Positions 15,003 through 21,011 of a stretch of DNA of 25,452 nucleotides are shown here, piece by piece. The notes beneath the pieces were generated by a model, which was not told the DNA's origin, did no database searches, and was given only the letters and a program-made list of their open reading frames with translations. Source of the DNA: a virus; IMG/VR virus record IMGVR_UViG_3300031669_000218, positions 1-25,452 of that record; one strand, written 5' to 3'. The translations under genes and the position numbers were made by a program. Position 1 is the first letter of the stretch; each line of letters begins with the position of its first letter.

Positions 15003-15595
15003 GTCTACAGAATTTTACATTGGCAGACTTGGCCCCTTATGCGCTGGAGAAGCAATACGCGCCGAATGCCAGCAAGGACTTCCACCTGTTTTACGTGGGA
15101 CGCGATGATGTGCATGAAGCACTGAAGCATATTCTCAGCCGCGTAACAGTAAGCCTGTACCTTAATATGTTCGGTTATGATGATGATGAGCTCAACGATC
15201 TAGTAATGGGCATCATCAATAACCCTAATATCGCCTGCCTCATCACGCTGGATAAATCGCAATCGGGTGGAGTGCATGAAAAGCGCTTGCTGGCATCCGA
15301 TGCGGCAAATGCTCCGCTGGCATTCAGCACGCATATCGTAACGGGGCAGAGTTCCACACACCAGATCAGCCATACCAAGGGCTTTGTCGCGGATGGACTG
15401 GTCGGCGCCGAGGGTAGTACGAACTGGTCCACATCCGGCGAAGGCACGTTTGTGGTTAAGGGCAAGCCGGGGGGTGTTGGATTTAAGGCCCAGAACAATA
15501 CGCAATCATTCTTCACTTGCCCGGATGCCGTGAGCCGGTTTCAGGCTGAGCTGATCGCTGAGCATGTGGCAGCGCAGAGGGGGCAAAAACCATGA
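14999..15595 (+). CDS. Phospholipase D-like protein with a single HKD motif
   Basis: 198 residues from GTG 14999 in a GTGA overlap with the DUF1003-like gene. The C-terminal half contains HTKGFVADGLVGAEGSTNWS: H125, K127 and D132 in HxK(x)4D spacing, followed by G139-S140 and N142, the standard HKD motif of the phospholipase D superfamily. The N-terminal half has the usual helix plus a strand leading to a DDDELNDLVMGII segment and LITLD. Only one HKD is present, so it would need to dimerise, as small Nuc-type members do. Superfamily members cut phospholipids or nucleic acids, and the substrate cannot be told from sequence. There is no signal peptide, so it is cytoplasmic unless exported by other means. 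A patatin-like gene follows in an ATGA overlap. Confidence 0.8.
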   Translation: MSLQNFTLADLAPYALEKQYAPNASKDFHLFYVGRDDVHEALKHILSRVTVSLYLNMFGYDDDELNDLVMGIINNPNIACLITLDKSQSGGVHEKRLLASDAANAPLAFSTHIVTGQSSTHQISHTKGFVADGLVGAEGSTNWSTSGEGTFVVKGKPGGVGFKAQNNTQSFFTCPDAVSRFQAELIAEHVAAQRGQKP

Positions 15596-16401
15596 AACCA
15601 CTAATCGCAGCCGCATCATCCGGCGCTGGCTACCTTATCCCCATCGAAGCCGGAGCATGGGCAGCCATACTGGAACTGTTCGACGTTCGGCAAGTGGCCG
15701 GCGCATCGGCGGGCTCTATCTGCTCCGCCCTGGTGGCGCTTGGGCACACTGGCGACTCCATCCACAAGCTCGTCATGAGCGCCGACTTTGCCGCGTTTCT
15801 GCATTGGCGTGTGTGGGGCTGCTGGGACGGCCTGGCGAGCAATGACGCGCTCTATGCGTGGCTGGATGAGGTCACAATGGGCCAGTCGATGGTAGATACC
15901 ACAATGCATCTCACCTGCATGACCTCTGACGTGGTTTCACAGCGCGGCTGGGCATTCACCAGCAATTCAACACCAGACGTGCCCATCGCGCTTGCTGTGC
16001 TGGCGTCCGCAGCCATCCCGTTTATCTATCCCTCGGTGAAGTGGGAGGACAAGTTTCTGGTCGATGGCGGAGTGCTGAATAACATCCCGGTCAGCAGGCT
16101 GCATCAGAAGTACAAACGGCTGGGCATCATGGTCGAGGAGTCGGTAAAGACCGGGCCAATCACGAGCAAACTGGATGAGGCTGCCCGGCTGATCGGCATG
16201 ATGCTATCAGCCAACGAGGGAACGCGCCAGGCATGGGCACAGAGCAATGGAATACCGATTGTTGGACTGCCAGCCGGGGCGCTGTCATATCTGGATGCCG
16301 GGATGCCGGTTGATGAGCGCGAGACCCTGTTTCAGACGGGGTACACCACAATGATGGCATGGATGGCCACAGAGGAGGGCGCCGCATGGCTCTCTTCGTG
16401 A
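15592..16401 (+). CDS. Patatin-like phospholipase
   Basis: 269 residues, ATG overlapping the PLD-like stop. Three patatin elements are visible: a glycine-bearing oxyanion segment near the N-terminus (SSGAGYLIPIEAG), the nucleophile elbow GASAG with S39, and DGG with D158 in FLVDGGVLNNIPV, completing the Ser-Asp dyad. A typical ASAAIPFIYPSVKW segment precedes the Asp motif. Patatin-like enzymes hydrolyse acyl ester bonds of membrane lipids. The length is complete for a minimal patatin domain, and no signal peptide or extra domain is seen. Its place between membrane-protein genes and the endolysin suggests a role in membrane breakdown, but phage patatins of other roles are possible. The adjoining small gene starts in a GTGA overlap. 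Confidence 0.9.
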   Translation: MKPLIAAASSGAGYLIPIEAGAWAAILELFDVRQVAGASAGSICSALVALGHTGDSIHKLVMSADFAAFLHWRVWGCWDGLASNDALYAWLDEVTMGQSMVDTTMHLTCMTSDVVSQRGWAFTSNSTPDVPIALAVLASAAIPFIYPSVKWEDKFLVDGGVLNNIPVSRLHQKYKRLGIMVEESVKTGPITSKLDEAARLIGMMLSANEGTRQAWAQSNGIPIVGLPAGALSYLDAGMPVDERETLFQTGYTTMMAWMATEEGAAWLSS

Positions 16402-16559
16402 TCTGGGCGGCACTGCACTACCAGATCGTCACAATTCCCGTTTTCAGGCCCTCTCTGGAACTGATCCGCGACAATCACATTGTCGAGGTCGTTAATCCGC
16501 CGCGCCGGGGAGAGTTGCAGCCTAACGGTGCTGAGATACAAGGAGTTATTCGATGGTAG
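16398..16559 (+). CDS. Small hypothetical protein
   Basis: 53 residues from GTG 16398, which overlaps the patatin stop in the GTGA form used across this genome. An ATG at 16386 would add five residues (MALF-). The sequence begins with a short hydrophobic segment (VIWAALHYQIVTIPVF) and then a polar part with PPRRGELQPNG. No family recognised. The 57-residue version would look like a short membrane-tethered peptide. Its 3' end contains the Shine-Dalgarno sequence of the following 10-codon ORF. Confidence 0.5.
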   Translation: MIWAALHYQIVTIPVFRPSLELIRDNHIVEVVNPPRRGELQPNGAEIQGVIRW

Positions 16560-16585
16560 AAACTTATACGGAGGTCAACGAATAA
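16553..16585 (+). other. Ten-codon ORF (MVETYTEVNE) with an ideal ribosome-binding site
   Basis: AAGGAG at 16540-16545 lies seven bases before ATG 16553, a textbook initiation site, yet the frame closes after ten codons at TAA 16583-16585. It could be a leader peptide or the remnant start of a lost gene. The stop overlaps an ATA codon that is itself preceded by GGAGG. Confidence 0.4.
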
Positions 16586-16632
16586 AGCTCACAGACCTCG
16601 ACCCAAGATGGTTCACAGATAAGGATTACGAA

Positions 16633-16851
16633 ATGAACGAACTCGAAAAGCTGGACATGGATGCAAAAGGCGAACTTGCAAAGGTGGAGGATGAGGTTTT
16701 GAACCCATCCAATCATCTACATACGCCCATTGTTGAATCGACTGTAATCGCTGCTCATGCCGTAGAGGGTGTCGCTGCGATTGGGGCTACTGTAAAGGCT
16801 GACGTGGAGGGTTTGGTGGGCAAGATTGGATTGCCCGGGCATGGCGTGTGA
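16633..16851 (+). CDS. Small hypothetical protein, possible non-canonical upstream start
   Basis: 72 residues from ATG 16633 (MNELEKLDMDAKGELAKVED), which has AAGGA seven bases upstream. The protein has an acidic N-terminal helix, then a small-residue helix (STVIAAHAVEGVAAIGATVK) that is amphipathic or weakly membrane-associating. The frame is open further upstream. At 16582 an ATA codon sits seven bases after GGAGG and would add IKLTDLDPRWFTDKDYE, a start-like sequence reminiscent of phage proteins beginning M-KLTDLDP-W. Whether translation begins there cannot be decided here. The function is unknown. It ends one base before the holin-candidate start. Confidence 0.55.
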   Translation: MNELEKLDMDAKGELAKVEDEVLNPSNHLHTPIVESTVIAAHAVEGVAAIGATVKADVEGLVGKIGLPGHGV

Positions 16852-16852
16852 T

Positions 16853-17089
16853 ATGAACGCAAATCTAAAACTCGCCGCAAGTCTAGCCAGCGGCCTCATG
16901 TTCTACGTCATTCTGACCCTCGGCGTATGGCAGAAATGGTGGCTTCCCGATGTGTTGCTTACCGCTATCTATGGCGGCATGACGGCCACAGGGCTGATGG
17001 GCGGCGTCCATTACGGAGCGCGATATCTGACTTACACGAAACCACCTGCAAACCCTACACCCCCAACAACTCAGGAGCATCTTCAATGA
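16853..17089 (+). CDS. Two-TM holin candidate
   Basis: 78 residues from ATG 16853, two bases after the previous stop. Two hydrophobic segments are visible, about residues 7-25 (LAASLASGLMFYVILTLGV) and 32-55 (DVLLTAIYGGMTATGLMGG). A short charged turn (WQKWW) lies between them, and the tail is proline-rich and polar (YTKPPANPTPPTTQEH). Size, two-segment topology and position upstream of a signal-less GH24 lysozyme fit a class II holin that releases the endolysin by permeabilising the inner membrane. No family motif was recognised. An ATGA overlap couples it to the lipoprotein gene. Confidence 0.6.
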   Translation: MNANLKLAASLASGLMFYVILTLGVWQKWWLPDVLLTAIYGGMTATGLMGGVHYGARYLTYTKPPANPTPPTTQEHLQ

Positions 17090-17388
17090 AATTCAAGCTC
17101 GTAACAGCAGCACTCATGGCGCTGTCGCTGTCGGCCTGTGCCACAACCAGCATGACCACTCCGCAAGCCTCGCTGGTGGCATGCCAGAAACTCTTGCCCG
17201 TGACGAACATGATGACCGCCATCAAACCCCGTCTGAGCCTCGCACAGCAGACCCAGACCGGAACAGCGTTGAAGCTGGCGGTATCGTACTGCAACACCCC
17301 GACACCGCCCGCGAACGCCAATGCGGTTGTTGGCTCGATTCTCGGTACCCTGACCACCCTTGCAACCACGATAGGAGCCAAGCCATGA
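17086..17388 (+). CDS. Small lipoprotein, possible outer-membrane lysis component
   Basis: 100 residues from ATG 17086 (ATGA overlap). It begins MKFKLVTAALMALSLSACAT: a basic n-region, hydrophobic core and lipobox L-S-A-C with C18 as the lipidation site. The residue after Cys is Ala, which does not block sorting to the outer membrane. The mature part holds two more Cys residues and a weakly hydrophobic C-terminal stretch (AVVGSILGTLTTLATTIGA). Lipoproteins in lysis cassettes are often o-spanins. However, this one is not markedly proline-rich, and no i-spanin partner with N-terminal anchor is found, so that role is only a possibility. Confidence 0.65.
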   Translation: MKFKLVTAALMALSLSACATTSMTTPQASLVACQKLLPVTNMMTAIKPRLSLAQQTQTGTALKLAVSYCNTPTPPANANAVVGSILGTLTTLATTIGAKP

Positions 17389-17648
17389 CTGACACAGCAG
17401 TAGACCAGGCACAACTGACACAGGTGATCGACACGGCCACCACCGGCGCGGCTGTCGCTGCTGGCGTAACCGGCAACCCGGCTATCATGCCGCTGGCTGC
17501 AGTCGCGGCGGCATTGGCACAGGGCATCTTCCAGCTTACGCAAGGAACGCCTACTACACCGCTGACCACGGCACAGATTGACGCTGAGTGGACAGCAAAT
17601 GCCAAGGCGCTGGGGATTGCTCTGAAAGCGTATATGGCGGCGCCGTGA
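17385..17648 (+). CDS. Small hydrophobic hypothetical protein
   Basis: 87 residues from ATG 17385, overlapping the lipoprotein stop (ATGA). The central part is Ala/Gly-rich and hydrophobic (GAAVAAGVTGNPAIMPLAAV, then AAALAQGIFQLTQG). It may be a membrane segment or amphipathic hairpin, flanked by polar ends (LTTAQIDAEWTANAKALGI). No family recognised. Wedged between lipoprotein and endolysin and coupled to both, it could be a second holin-type or pinholin/antiholin protein. The hydrophobic stretch is broken by N-P, which argues against a simple single transmembrane helix. Confidence 0.55.
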   Translation: MTDTAVDQAQLTQVIDTATTGAAVAAGVTGNPAIMPLAAVAAALAQGIFQLTQGTPTTPLTTAQIDAEWTANAKALGIALKAYMAAP

Positions 17649-18127
17649 GCACACCCCCAGCCCAACTAATCCGCCAGCTCAAACTCCAGGAGGGCGAGCC
17701 CGGCGGCTTGCCTGCACTCAAAGCGTACTGGGATCCCATTGGTCAGGTATTTACGGCGGGCTACGGCCAAACGGGCCAAGGCATCGGCCCCAACACGATC
17801 TGTACCCCCGCGCAGGCTGATACGTGGCTTCTGACGTCCGTTGAGCGGTTCACGCTACAACTGGATAGCCGCTTGCCCTGGGCGGTCCAGATGGGCGTCG
17901 TGCGGCATTCTGTGTTCGTCAATATGGAATACAATATGGGCTTACGATTCCAGGCGTTCACGGAAACGATCAATGACGCCCACCTGGCAATAATGGCGGG
18001 GGCGGCACAGGCATCCGACTACGACGCATGCGCGTCGGCCATGCTGGATAGCCTCTGGGCGCGACAGGTGGGGCAGAGGGCGACTGATCTGGCGCAGCAA
18101 ATGCGCACTGGTGAATGGGTTCTTTGA
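17645..18127 (+). CDS. GH24 (T4-type) lysozyme, endolysin
   Basis: 160 residues from GTG 17645 in a GTGA overlap. An ATG at 17588 would run through the preceding gene. The catalytic region reads LKLQEGEPGGLPALKAYWD then PIGQVFTAGYGQTG. It has the Glu, the Asp after Tyr, and the Thr of T-x-GYG as in T4 lysozyme, with a short extra loop (PGGLPALK) between Glu and Tyr-Asp. A later NMEYNMG segment, then FTETINDA, is a common GH24 feature, and the C-terminus WARQVGQRATDLAQQMRTGE fits the family. No signal peptide or SAR anchor is present, so release should depend on a holin. It cleaves the peptidoglycan MurNAc-GlcNAc bond. Confidence 0.85.
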   Translation: MSTPPAQLIRQLKLQEGEPGGLPALKAYWDPIGQVFTAGYGQTGQGIGPNTICTPAQADTWLLTSVERFTLQLDSRLPWAVQMGVVRHSVFVNMEYNMGLRFQAFTETINDAHLAIMAGAAQASDYDACASAMLDSLWARQVGQRATDLAQQMRTGEWVL

Positions 18128-18324
18128 TGGCCGATGATATTGACCGCGCCTCCGAACTCGAAGAACGCCACCGACAAGTCGCCCGTGCGGTACGGAAACC
18201 GAACGGCCCACGCGCTACGGGCGCTTGCCTGTATTGCGATGAGCCGGTTGAAGTTGGTAGGCGTTGGTGTCCCGGAGTGGCGTGCCGGGATGGGTGGGAA
18301 GCTAAAACAGATGCGTCAAGGTAA
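18127..18324 (+). CDS. Small C4 zinc-finger protein
   Basis: 65 residues. The ATG shares a base with the lysozyme stop (TGATG), so it is the last gene of the lysis operon. The N-terminus is helical and charged (DDIDRASELEERHRQVARAV). The C-terminal part GACLYCDEPVEVGRRWCPGV, then ACRDGWE, has four cysteines in CxxC...CxxxxC spacing, as in small phage zinc-binding proteins related to TraR/DksA-type fingers. The function in phages is not established. Its 3' end overlaps by 23 bases the 3' end of the convergent gene on the other strand, and no terminator is visible between the two transcription units. Confidence 0.7.
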   Translation: MADDIDRASELEERHRQVARAVRKPNGPRATGACLYCDEPVEVGRRWCPGVACRDGWEAKTDASR

Positions 18325-18598
18325 AATCCGGTACGCGCTGCATCCGTTTCCGTCCGTTTAGCATCCGATTCAACCGATTTCCCTCCCGCTCCGGCACAAT
18401 CTCCAGAGCGGCGTTAAATTTCAGGGGCATATTCGTTGCCGACTCGTGCCGACTGATGCAGGCGTACCCCCTGTGGTCGAGGTCGTCCTGGTAACTCGCG
18501 CAGACGTTGCGGCTGTAGTTGGGCCCCCACTCGGGACCGTCGCGGCCTTGGAAGCGGCTGGGCTTGTAGTGTGCGGTTAGAAATTCGTAGAGGGTCAT
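18302..18598 (-). CDS. Hypothetical protein, last gene of the leftward operon
   Basis: 98 residues from the ATG at 18598 (MTLYEFLTAHYKPSRFQGRD), in an ATGA overlap with the methyltransferase stop. A longer reading to 18730 runs inside the methyltransferase. The sequence is charged and contains aromatic-rich patches (DGPEWGPNYSRNVCASYQDD and LDHRGYACISRHESATN). No domain or family was recognised, and there is no membrane segment. Being coupled to the methyltransferase, it might belong to the same modification or anti-restriction block, but nothing in the sequence shows this. Its 3' end overlaps the convergent zinc-finger gene. Confidence 0.6.
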   Translation of the reverse strand: MTLYEFLTAHYKPSRFQGRDGPEWGPNYSRNVCASYQDDLDHRGYACISRHESATNMPLKFNAALEIVPEREGNRLNRMLNGRKRMQRVPDFTLTHLF

Positions 18599-19653
18599 AA
18601 CGGACCTCCCAACATCATCCATGCGGTCGCGGCTTGTAGCGGCACTTGCCCGTTGCCCAGCATCTTCAATCTTGCCCCTCTGTTTGGAATTCCTTCGGCG
18701 ACTCGGCCAACATCCGGCTCTTCGCTCCACCAGTCCACATGAGGGGCCAACCCATCAGCCAGCAGACCCAAATCGGGTTTAATTGGCCCTTCTCGCCCTC
18801 CCGCATCAGGGCGCCGGGAAGGTGGTCTCGGTTCATCTGTGATGGCGGAAGGGTGGCGTTCTTGGAATCCTGGAGCGTTGGTGTCGGCCACATCTTCACC
18901 GCCGCGCACAGAGATGGCGTATTCCGTCGGCGCTCTGCTGAGCAGTCTGGGGCCATTCTCGCCTGGGGCGTCGGCCACATCCGTGCATACGTCGCCAATC
19001 CGTCCCCGCTCGTCTTGCTCAAACCCTTGCGGTTGTAGTTGCCGTTCACGGTTGAGGTGGGGACTCTTTGTTGCTTTCCCTCTATAAGTTCCTGCAACCC
19101 CCTTCCGTATCCCGCAGTCGTGCTCCCCGGCTCTTGTGCTCTTGGCGTTTGCCAAGTTGGCGAGCATCCACCATCGGTCGCGTTTATGCGGTGCGCCGAC
19201 TCACGATGCCTCCAGACAACACCATCGCGCATCAAACCCGCGCGTGGCCAAGTCTCCGAGTACGGTTCCAAGGTGTTCGTTAGCAAGGATTGCTGCGACG
19301 TTCTCCAGGAAGAGGAATCGTGGTCGAACGATGTCAGCAGTTCTGAGCACTTCGCGGTAAAGGCCGCTTCTTGTGCCTTCTCCGAGTCCGGCTTGACTCC
19401 CAGCGATGCTAATATCCTGGCAAGGGAAGCCCGCTGCGAGGATATCCACTCGTCCCGCGTAGTCGGATGGATCGAACATCCGCACATCTCCCTCGTACAC
19501 GTGCAGACCGGGGAACCATCCGTCTGTGGCTCTGTTTCTAAGGACTTGGCAAGCATTTTTATCCCACTCCACGGCAACGATTGGTGTATGGCCCAGAATC
19601 AGGTCGGCGAGCAATCCGCCCCCTCCGCCGGCGAACAGGTGCATGGTGTTCAC
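18595..19653 (-). pseudogene. dcm: Orphan C5-cytosine DNA methyltransferase interrupted by an in-frame TGA
   Basis: The frame starts at GTG 19653 (GTGA overlap with the upstream gene) and has 352 codons to the TGA at 18597-18595. It carries C5-methyltransferase motifs: LFAGGGG (motif I, residues 6-12), EWD (29-31), GFPCQDIS with catalytic C78 (motif IV), FLENV (motif VI). After codon 150 comes VGAPHKRDRWW (motif VIII region), a variable region with LANA/VADA/VADT spacers, and GNGQVPLQAATAWMM (motif X) near 333-347. Codon 151, at 19203-19201, is TGA exactly where related enzymes have Asp in AS-D-VGAPH. The flanking frame is unbroken, so this is a nonsense change, a read-through site or a base error. 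No cognate restriction gene is visible, so it is probably a phage self-protection enzyme. Confidence 0.8.
18666..19577 (-). other. 303-codon ORF overlapping the methyltransferase in another frame
   Basis: This is a second long open frame across the methyltransferase, offset from it by one base, with a TTG at 19577 or ATG at 19556 as possible starts. Its sequence looks protein-like: DEWISSQRASLARILASLG, SSWRTSQQSLLTNTLEPYSE with TWPRAGLMRDGVVW, repeated WPTPQA / WPTPTLQD / WQTPRA units, VNGNYNRKGLSKTSGDGLA, and GQLNPIWVCWLMGWPLMW near the end. I recall deposited hypothetical or methyltransferase-associated phage proteins with the same features. It could be an overprinted gene or a family created by mis-annotating this frame. 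It stays open where the methyltransferase frame has its TGA. Confidence 0.35.
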
Positions 19654-19952
19654 TGATCCTCCCAAACAATCGGCCCTTGGAATGTAAACCCCAGAAATAC
19701 CGTTCCCGAACTGATCTGATCGGCATGAACCCGCAGCGCAATGACTTCACCGCCTGCAGTCTTGGCGAGGTATAGGCCGGGCTCGGTTATTTCGGATGGG
19801 GTTAGGGTCCGGCGTGATTGCACCGCCTCTACGCATTGGATGGCATAATCCAAGGTCTCTGTGAGCTGATAAGGAAGTAGGCCAGCATCGAAGAGTTCGC
19901 ATGACCACTCCCTGTAGTGTTCCAGGCTTTCCAGCTTCTCGGCGTTGGTCAT
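19650..19952 (-). CDS. Hypothetical early protein with EPGxY module
   Basis: 100 residues from ATG 19952, with a strong ribosome-binding site (GAAGGAGAGAAGCC). The N-terminal half is helical (AEKLESLEHYREWSCELFDA, then LTETLDYAIQCVEAVQS). The C-terminal 50 residues form a small beta module: TPSEITEPGLYLAKTAGGEV, then FLGFTFQGPIVW. The protein at 20326-20802 ends with the same module (TEPGVY, LGFEYFGPI). Its stop overlaps the methyltransferase GTG start, and its start overlaps the Lar-like stop, so the three genes are coupled. The function is unknown; the module is compact and could bind a ligand or partner. Confidence 0.7.
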   Translation of the reverse strand: MTNAEKLESLEHYREWSCELFDAGLLPYQLTETLDYAIQCVEAVQSRRTLTPSEITEPGLYLAKTAGGEVIALRVHADQISSGTVFLGFTFQGPIVWEDQ

Positions 19953-20128
19953 GGCTTCTCTCCTTCGTTATCGCGGAGATTCCATGCGGCGAGTGCTTCT
20001 TCTCTGGTTTCTTTAGCCGGACCTTCTGCCCCGCAATTACCACATTCCCCCCACCATCCCCCACGGTTAATTTCTACAAAATCAGACCCGCAAAACGGGC
20101 ACGGTTTAACCTCTTCTTCTTCGGTCAT
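19949..20128 (-). CDS. Lar-like restriction alleviation / zinc-ribbon protein
   Basis: 59 residues from ATG 20128. It begins MTEEEEVKPCPFCGSDF and continues with GGWWGECGNCGAEG, so it has two CxxC pairs (C10/C13 and C29/C32) forming a zinc ribbon. The C-terminal TREEALAAWNLRDN has the A-AWN-R ending typical of Lar-family restriction alleviation proteins (KPCPFCG...C-CGA-GP...EA--AWN-R). Lar-type proteins of Rac and related prophages reduce type I restriction; many members are uncharacterised. Its stop overlaps the next gene's start (ATGA). Together with the adjacent methyltransferase it suggests an anti-restriction block. Confidence 0.8.
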   Translation of the reverse strand: MTEEEEVKPCPFCGSDFVEINRGGWWGECGNCGAEGPAKETREEALAAWNLRDNEGEKP

Positions 20129-20149
20129 GATTCATCCCCAAAAATATCC

Positions 20150-20329
20150 TCAATTTTCATAACCGGAATACCATACGCATCCCCAAGCTGATTTGCGCGT
20201 ATCATCAGCGGCGTATTGGGCATGTCTTAGGCTCAGCAATTCTTCCGCCATTTCTTGCATTACACTTTCGTGAGTGTCTGTAGCGCATGCCCAAGCGGTC
20301 ATCGTTTTCAATTCTTCATCGCTAATCAC
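20150..20329 (-). CDS. Small hypothetical protein
   Basis: 59 residues from GTG 20329 in a GTGA overlap with the gene before it. The sequence (ISDEELKTMTAWACATDTHE, then SVMQEMAEELLSLRHAQYA) is acidic and mostly helical, and ends KSAWGCVWYSGYEN. The opening SDEEL, A-A-T and LL-LR--Y pattern resembles small phage early proteins, but no named family was recognised. No membrane segment is seen. It is followed 21 bases later by the Lar-like gene. Confidence 0.6.
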   Translation of the reverse strand: MISDEELKTMTAWACATDTHESVMQEMAEELLSLRHAQYAADDTRKSAWGCVWYSGYEN

Positions 20330-20802
20330 GATTGCACCTTCGGAAAATGGATGGGGCCAAAGTATTCAAAGCCAAGGCTTACACCGATCGATATATCTAC
20401 CGCGTCGATATATCTGGCTTTCAGGACGCACTTAGTGTCTATATCGTGCAGCATGTACACGCCCGGCTCCGTCACCTCCTCCGCCGTGAGGATCGTTGGC
20501 GTGGTAAGCAGCGCCGTCAGTCGGTCAACCTCTCGGCGCGCACACTCATAATGCGACGGCCCCCACTTCCAGCAATCGTCTCCGTGGGTACCGATGCGCT
20601 CGCGGCGGTTTTGCTCCCATTGCAGGGCTGCCGTAAGCCGGGCGTTTTCGGCCTTGAGGGTTTCAAGTTCGGTGCGTAACAGCCCCACACTATCGGCGCG
20701 GGTCTTATCGTCATAAGCTCGCCAGCTTGCTTCTTCACGGTCTAAGGCATGCTGGCTGGGGCGCGAGCACGAAACCCCGAATCCATCATCGTCTCTGCTC
20801 AT
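20326..20802 (-). CDS. Hypothetical early protein: coiled coil plus EPGxY module
   Basis: 158 residues from ATG 20802 (ATGA overlap with the upstream gene). Residues about 40-66 form a short coiled coil (LLRTELETLKAENARLTAAL). A middle section has CWKWGPSHYECARREVDRLT. The last 55 residues carry LTAEEVTEPGVYMLHDIDTK, then ISIGVSLGFEYFGPIHF, closely matching the C-terminal module of the 19650-19952 protein. The shared module joined to two different N-terminal parts suggests a mobile functional unit. No family is known to me. The direct repeat CGATATATCT (20389-20398 and 20406-20415) lies inside this coding region. Confidence 0.7.
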   Translation of the reverse strand: MSRDDDGFGVSCSRPSQHALDREEASWRAYDDKTRADSVGLLRTELETLKAENARLTAALQWEQNRRERIGTHGDDCWKWGPSHYECARREVDRLTALLTTPTILTAEEVTEPGVYMLHDIDTKCVLKARYIDAVDISIGVSLGFEYFGPIHFPKVQS

Positions 20803-21011
20803 TTTACCCCCAATATTCTCTTAGTATGGGCTGCGGTTTCACGCAAGCCGCCATAGTCCACGCAGTTATTGCATGGCGGTGAAATGTGGCATGAACAATT
20901 TGGGTCAGGGATGGAAACGTCGTTATACCAATCCCACAATAGCTCCCGCAGTAGGGCGTTTTCGGCGCGGAGGGCATCTACTTCGTCAACGCTCATCAGG
21001 ACGGCCTTCAT
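20799..21011 (-). CDS. Small hypothetical protein with Cys cluster
   Basis: 70 residues from ATG 21011, immediately after the upstream gene's TAG. It begins MKAVLMSVDEVDALRAENAL, a short coiled-coil type helix (VDEVDALRAENALLRELLWD). A cysteine-rich segment follows (PNCSCHISPPCNNCVDYGG, with CxC and CxxC) that may bind a metal. No family recognised. It overlaps the next gene in the ATGA form and belongs to the leftward early operon. Confidence 0.6.
   Translation of the reverse strand: MKAVLMSVDEVDALRAENALLRELLWDWYNDVSIPDPNCSCHISPPCNNCVDYGGLRETAAHTKRILGVK

Noticed and set aside
18595-19653. Annotating the methyltransferase as two separate genes split at 19201
   Set aside because: Both halves are in the same frame, the second half has no ribosome-binding site, and motifs I-X are split between them, so it is a single interrupted gene.
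19039-19656. 205-codon plus-strand open frame opposite the methyltransferase
   Set aside because: Antisense to a gene with clear motifs; Cys/Ser-rich without a recognisable fold.
20389-20415. Direct repeat CGATATATCT twice, 17 bases apart, as a possible operator or iteron
   Set aside because: Lies within coding sequence (IDAVDIS) with only two copies; codon usage explains it.
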